Shown here piece after piece: positions 62,701 to 64,000 of a stretch of 64,000 nt of DNA (its first letter is position 1; each line of letters begins with the position of its first letter). Below the pieces are notes generated by a model. It was not told the origin of the DNA, ran no database searches, and saw nothing but the letters and a program-made list of their open reading frames with translations. The position numbers and the translations under genes are program-made. The stretch comes from Chloroflexi bacterium HGW-Chloroflexi-10. Its GTDB lineage: Bacteria; Chloroflexota; Anaerolineae; Anaerolineales; Anaerolineaceae. The DNA is taken from assembly GCA_002840755.1 (NCBI GenBank), contig PHBZ01000002.1:454345-518344 (forward strand), in the 5' to 3' direction.

Positions 62701-63989
62701 GTGGCAAAACGTCCACCATCCAACTGCACCATCGGTCGCAAATCCGGCGGGATAACCGGCAAAACCGTCATTACCATCCACTCAGGACGGTTCGCAGAAC
62801 GGCGGAATGATTCTACAACTTTTAATCGTGTTGTAGCTTTTTTTCGTTTTTGCTTACTCTTAGAGGTGCGTACCTCAACCCACAATTCCTCTGACAATTT
62901 GTCCAGATCAATTCGTTTCAAAATATCAAAGTAAGCTTCAGCGCCCATATCAGCACGAAACACCTGTCCCCAACGTTGCTTCAATTCACGGTAACGACTT
63001 TCACTGAGGAAGGTAAATGGTTTGAGATCCTGTAACTCATCTCGTAAGCGTGAATTCTGATTCTGCGAAACGGATGATTGGTCTTCTAATTGATTCCGAA
63101 GCGATTCCATCTCCAGATCAGCCTGCGCACGGATCTGTTCAATTTCCATTTTGATGCGTTCCAACTCGCGAATAATTTGATCACGAGTCTCATTTTCGAG
63201 CTCATCCAAATGTTCTTTAACAGCCTTCTGAACCATTCCAATATGCTGGTTTCCAACCGTTTCACCGGCTTTAACAATCACCATATTGTTTACCTTGGTA
63301 AAATAAACTTCAGAACGAACAGTTGAACCTAATTTTTCTTGAAGTTCTTTTTCCAGTGTTTGTCCATCACGCATAACCGGAGAGAGGCGTTGCGCTATTT
63401 GTTCTTCCCGCCGCTCCTCGATTTCCTTTTGTTGTTTGCGAAGCTCTTCAATCTTACGATCACGGGCTTGTTTTACTTCTAAAATGCGGGCATTAACAGT
63501 AGTTGCCTGTTCGCGTTCAGAAAAATTAATTTCATCTTCTAAACGACGCAGCGCTTTTTGCCTTGCATCCTCGTCAACATAGGTCACGATGTATTGCGCA
63601 AAATACAATACACGATCCAAATTTCGACGTGAAATGTCTATCAACAATCCAAGATAGGAGGGAATACGGCGTGTATACCAAATATGCGCAACGGGAGCAG
63701 CCAGTTCAATGTGCCCCATGCGCTCACGTCGCACCGCAGAGCGGGTTACTTCAACGCCGCATTTATCACAAACAATCCCTTTATAACGCGGATTTTTATA
63801 CTTTCCACAATAACACTGATAGTCACGCGTCGGACCAAAAATTGCTTCGCAGAAAAGACCATCTTTTTCTGGACGCAAACGGCGATAGTTTATTGTTTCT
63901 GGTTTTAAAACTTCGCCATAGGACCAGCTTCGAATCGTTTCCGGTGAAGCCAGGCTTATCCGTAGTGCAACAAGACTCTTGGTTTCCAC
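59775..63989 (-). CDS. rpoC: DNA-directed RNA polymerase subunit beta'
   Basis: A 1404-residue beta' subunit. The N-terminal zinc site is [20 protein letters not shown]. The active-site motif [12 protein letters not shown] coordinates the catalytic magnesium. [18 protein letters not shown] and [18 protein letters not shown] are universal segments. The second zinc site is built from HECGTEMG and [15 protein letters not shown]. An extended coiled coil (residues about 150-310, rich in Glu/Lys/Arg) is an insertion. The start is GTG with GAGG upstream. The bases TAGTG at 63991-63987 would let an upstream gene (expected rpoB, in the frame Glu-Ala-Phe-stop) end at 63989 with a one-base overlap; only 12 bases of it are visible. 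Confidence 0.98.
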   Translation of the reverse strand: METKSLVALRISLASPETIRSWSYGEVLKPETINYRRLRPEKDGLFCEAIFGPTRDYQCYCGKYKNPRYKGIVCDKCGVEVTRSAVRRERMGHIELAAPVAHIWYTRRIPSYLGLLIDISRRNLDRVLYFAQYIVTYVDEDARQKALRRLEDEINFSEREQATTVNARILEVKQARDRKIEELRKQQKEIEERREEQIAQRLSPVMRDGQTLEKELQEKLGSTVRSEVYFTKVNNMVIVKAGETVGNQHIGMVQKAVKEHLDELENETRDQIIRELERIKMEIEQIRAQADLEMESLRNQLEDQSSVSQNQNSRLRDELQDLKPFTFLSESRYRELKQRWGQVFRADMGAEAYFDILKRIDLDKLSEELWVEVRTSKSKQKRKKATTRLKVVESFRRSANRPEWMVMTVLPVIPPDLRPMVQLDGGRFATSDLNDLYRRVINRNNRLKRLLELGAPDVIVRNEKRMLQEAVDSLIDNSQRGKALSRRGRRELKSLSDMLKGKKGRFRRNLLGKRVDYSGRSVIVVGPSLKLYQCGLPKNMSLELYRPFVISRLVSHGYAANVKGARRFIERNRPEVWEVLEEVIKERPVLLNRAPTLHRLGIQAFEPVLIEGSAIQLHPLVTTAFNADFDGDQMAVHVPLSDKAVWEARNLMLSSKNLLKPADGEPIISPSKDMVLGAYYLTMSNSLSHKGDGRIFASLDEAELAYSLDQVEVHAKVKIYTNTWYGEDGLRLEKPQKTMIDTTIGRILFNRILPDEILFINDVLDKGGVKDLIANVYEICGEDVTTVVADAVKDIGFEYAMRSGSTLAISDITMPLEKADILSKAQSDVENVQRSFRRGLLTEQERNEREIEIWQKTTKDVGAAVRRNMDPNGNLSTMANSGATKGGFGPISQLAGMRGLMADPSGRIIRLPIQSNFREGLTALEYFISTHGARKGLADTALRTADAGYLTRRLVDIAQDVIINEHECGTEMGIFIRSSDDVAGQSLSARLYGRVVAKRIIDPITGEVIVDRNDLLDHVRIRKVVAHNIDEIYVRSPMTCELQHGICAMCYGMDLGRGKIVNLGSAVGTVAAQSIGEPGTQLTLRTFHTGGVASGGDITTGLPRVEELFEARRAPKGEAVISKISGQSHILQNDRYSEQRVVRVEHSEMMSDEFDVPTGWDIRVHDEDSVSLGDTIAMQGEAMIASQHAGKIRIDERKVIVSYEQRDMEEYEIPTTARLMIKDGEHVEAGQPLTEGSLNPHTVLKIKGRDACMMYLMTEIQKVYRAQGQNINDKHFEVIVRKMLGRVQVLRAGDTPYLPMDLVDRLKIRNANEKLLGEGKQPARYAEVLLGVTKASLSTDSFLSASSFQHTIKVLAGAAIAGEEDPLFGLKENVIIGKLIPAGTGFVHGRFAEIPTEPESIASD

Positions 63990-64000
63990 TAAAAAGCCTC

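Noticed and set aside
62491..62934. 147-codon frame antisense to rpoC
   Set aside because: It is fully contained within rpoC and produces an Arg/Ser-rich sequence typical of shadow frames.
63989..64000. End of rpoB as a separate feature
   Set aside because: Only four codons (Glu-Ala-Phe-stop) would be visible. The position is expected, but this is too little sequence to support a call.

Overview
ORGANISM. The window looks like a chromosomal segment of an anaerobic member of Chloroflexota, most likely class Anaerolineae. This is an inference from protein character, not from an rRNA gene. Supporting signs are a serine hydroxymethyltransferase fused to a glycine-cleavage T protein, Thr/Pro-rich LysM and zinc-ribbon membrane proteins, PT-rich lipoproteins, long GH13 and GH57 glucan hydrolases, a moderate G+C content (about 40-45% by eye), and many extended -10 promoters of the form TGnTATAAT. 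No prophage, CRISPR array, rRNA operon or complete insertion sequence was seen. LAYOUT. 1-2.3 kb (minus): ligA, translationally coupled to a truncated rRNA methyltransferase of the RlmI type. 2.46-7.83 kb (plus): a tight five-gene operon made of a zinc-ribbon membrane protein, a DUF2207-like membrane protein ending in a Cys-Ala repeat tail, a radical SAM/SPASM enzyme with a PqqD-like domain, a paralogue of that enzyme lacking all cluster cysteines, and a methyltransferase. 8.3-10.9 kb: tRNA-Pro(GGG) and a chemotaxis receptor. 10.9-11.9 kb: almost gene-free, repeat-bearing spacer. 11.9-19.1 kb: housekeeping and envelope genes (L,D-transpeptidase, HemW, LysM protein, TrxB, class III aminotransferase, DUF309 protein, cyclase). 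19.1-22.5 kb: two tandem CapA-like lipoproteins. 22.7-31.3 kb: thiolase, an unusual 1154-residue GH13 protein, a CBS protein, a second GH13 enzyme, panE and fmt. 31.3-36.8 kb: small proteins, glutaredoxin, ECF sigma factor with a small membrane partner, a polytopic membrane subtilase, and a lipase-like hydrolase. 37.0-43.2 kb: glyA-gcvT fusion, aminotransferase, uridine-kinase-like protein. 43.4-55.3 kb (minus): a maltodextrin locus with ROK regulator, binding protein, two permeases, secreted GH13, membrane glycosyltransferase with beta-propeller, and secreted GH57. 55.5-59.7 kb: DUF4230 protein, PhnD-like lipoprotein, YdcF-like protein, HD hydrolase, TIM-barrel/NTF2-like protein. 59.8-64 kb: rpoC. 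HOW THE GENES WORK TOGETHER. Two themes dominate. The first is starch and maltodextrin use: secreted GH13 and GH57 lipoproteins cut polymers, the MalEFG-like transporter imports oligomers (its ATPase is not encoded here), a ROK repressor probably senses sugar, and the GH13 enzymes near 24-29 kb lack signal peptides and would act in the cytoplasm. The second, and the best candidate for an undescribed system, is the 2.46-7.83 kb operon. I infer that its radical SAM enzyme modifies the Cys-Ala tail of the co-encoded membrane protein, assisted by a cluster-less paralogue and a methyltransferase. A further genome-level signal is a set of genes with no Shine-Dalgarno sequence whose start codon lies 6-8 bases after a -10 box, pointing to leaderless transcripts.
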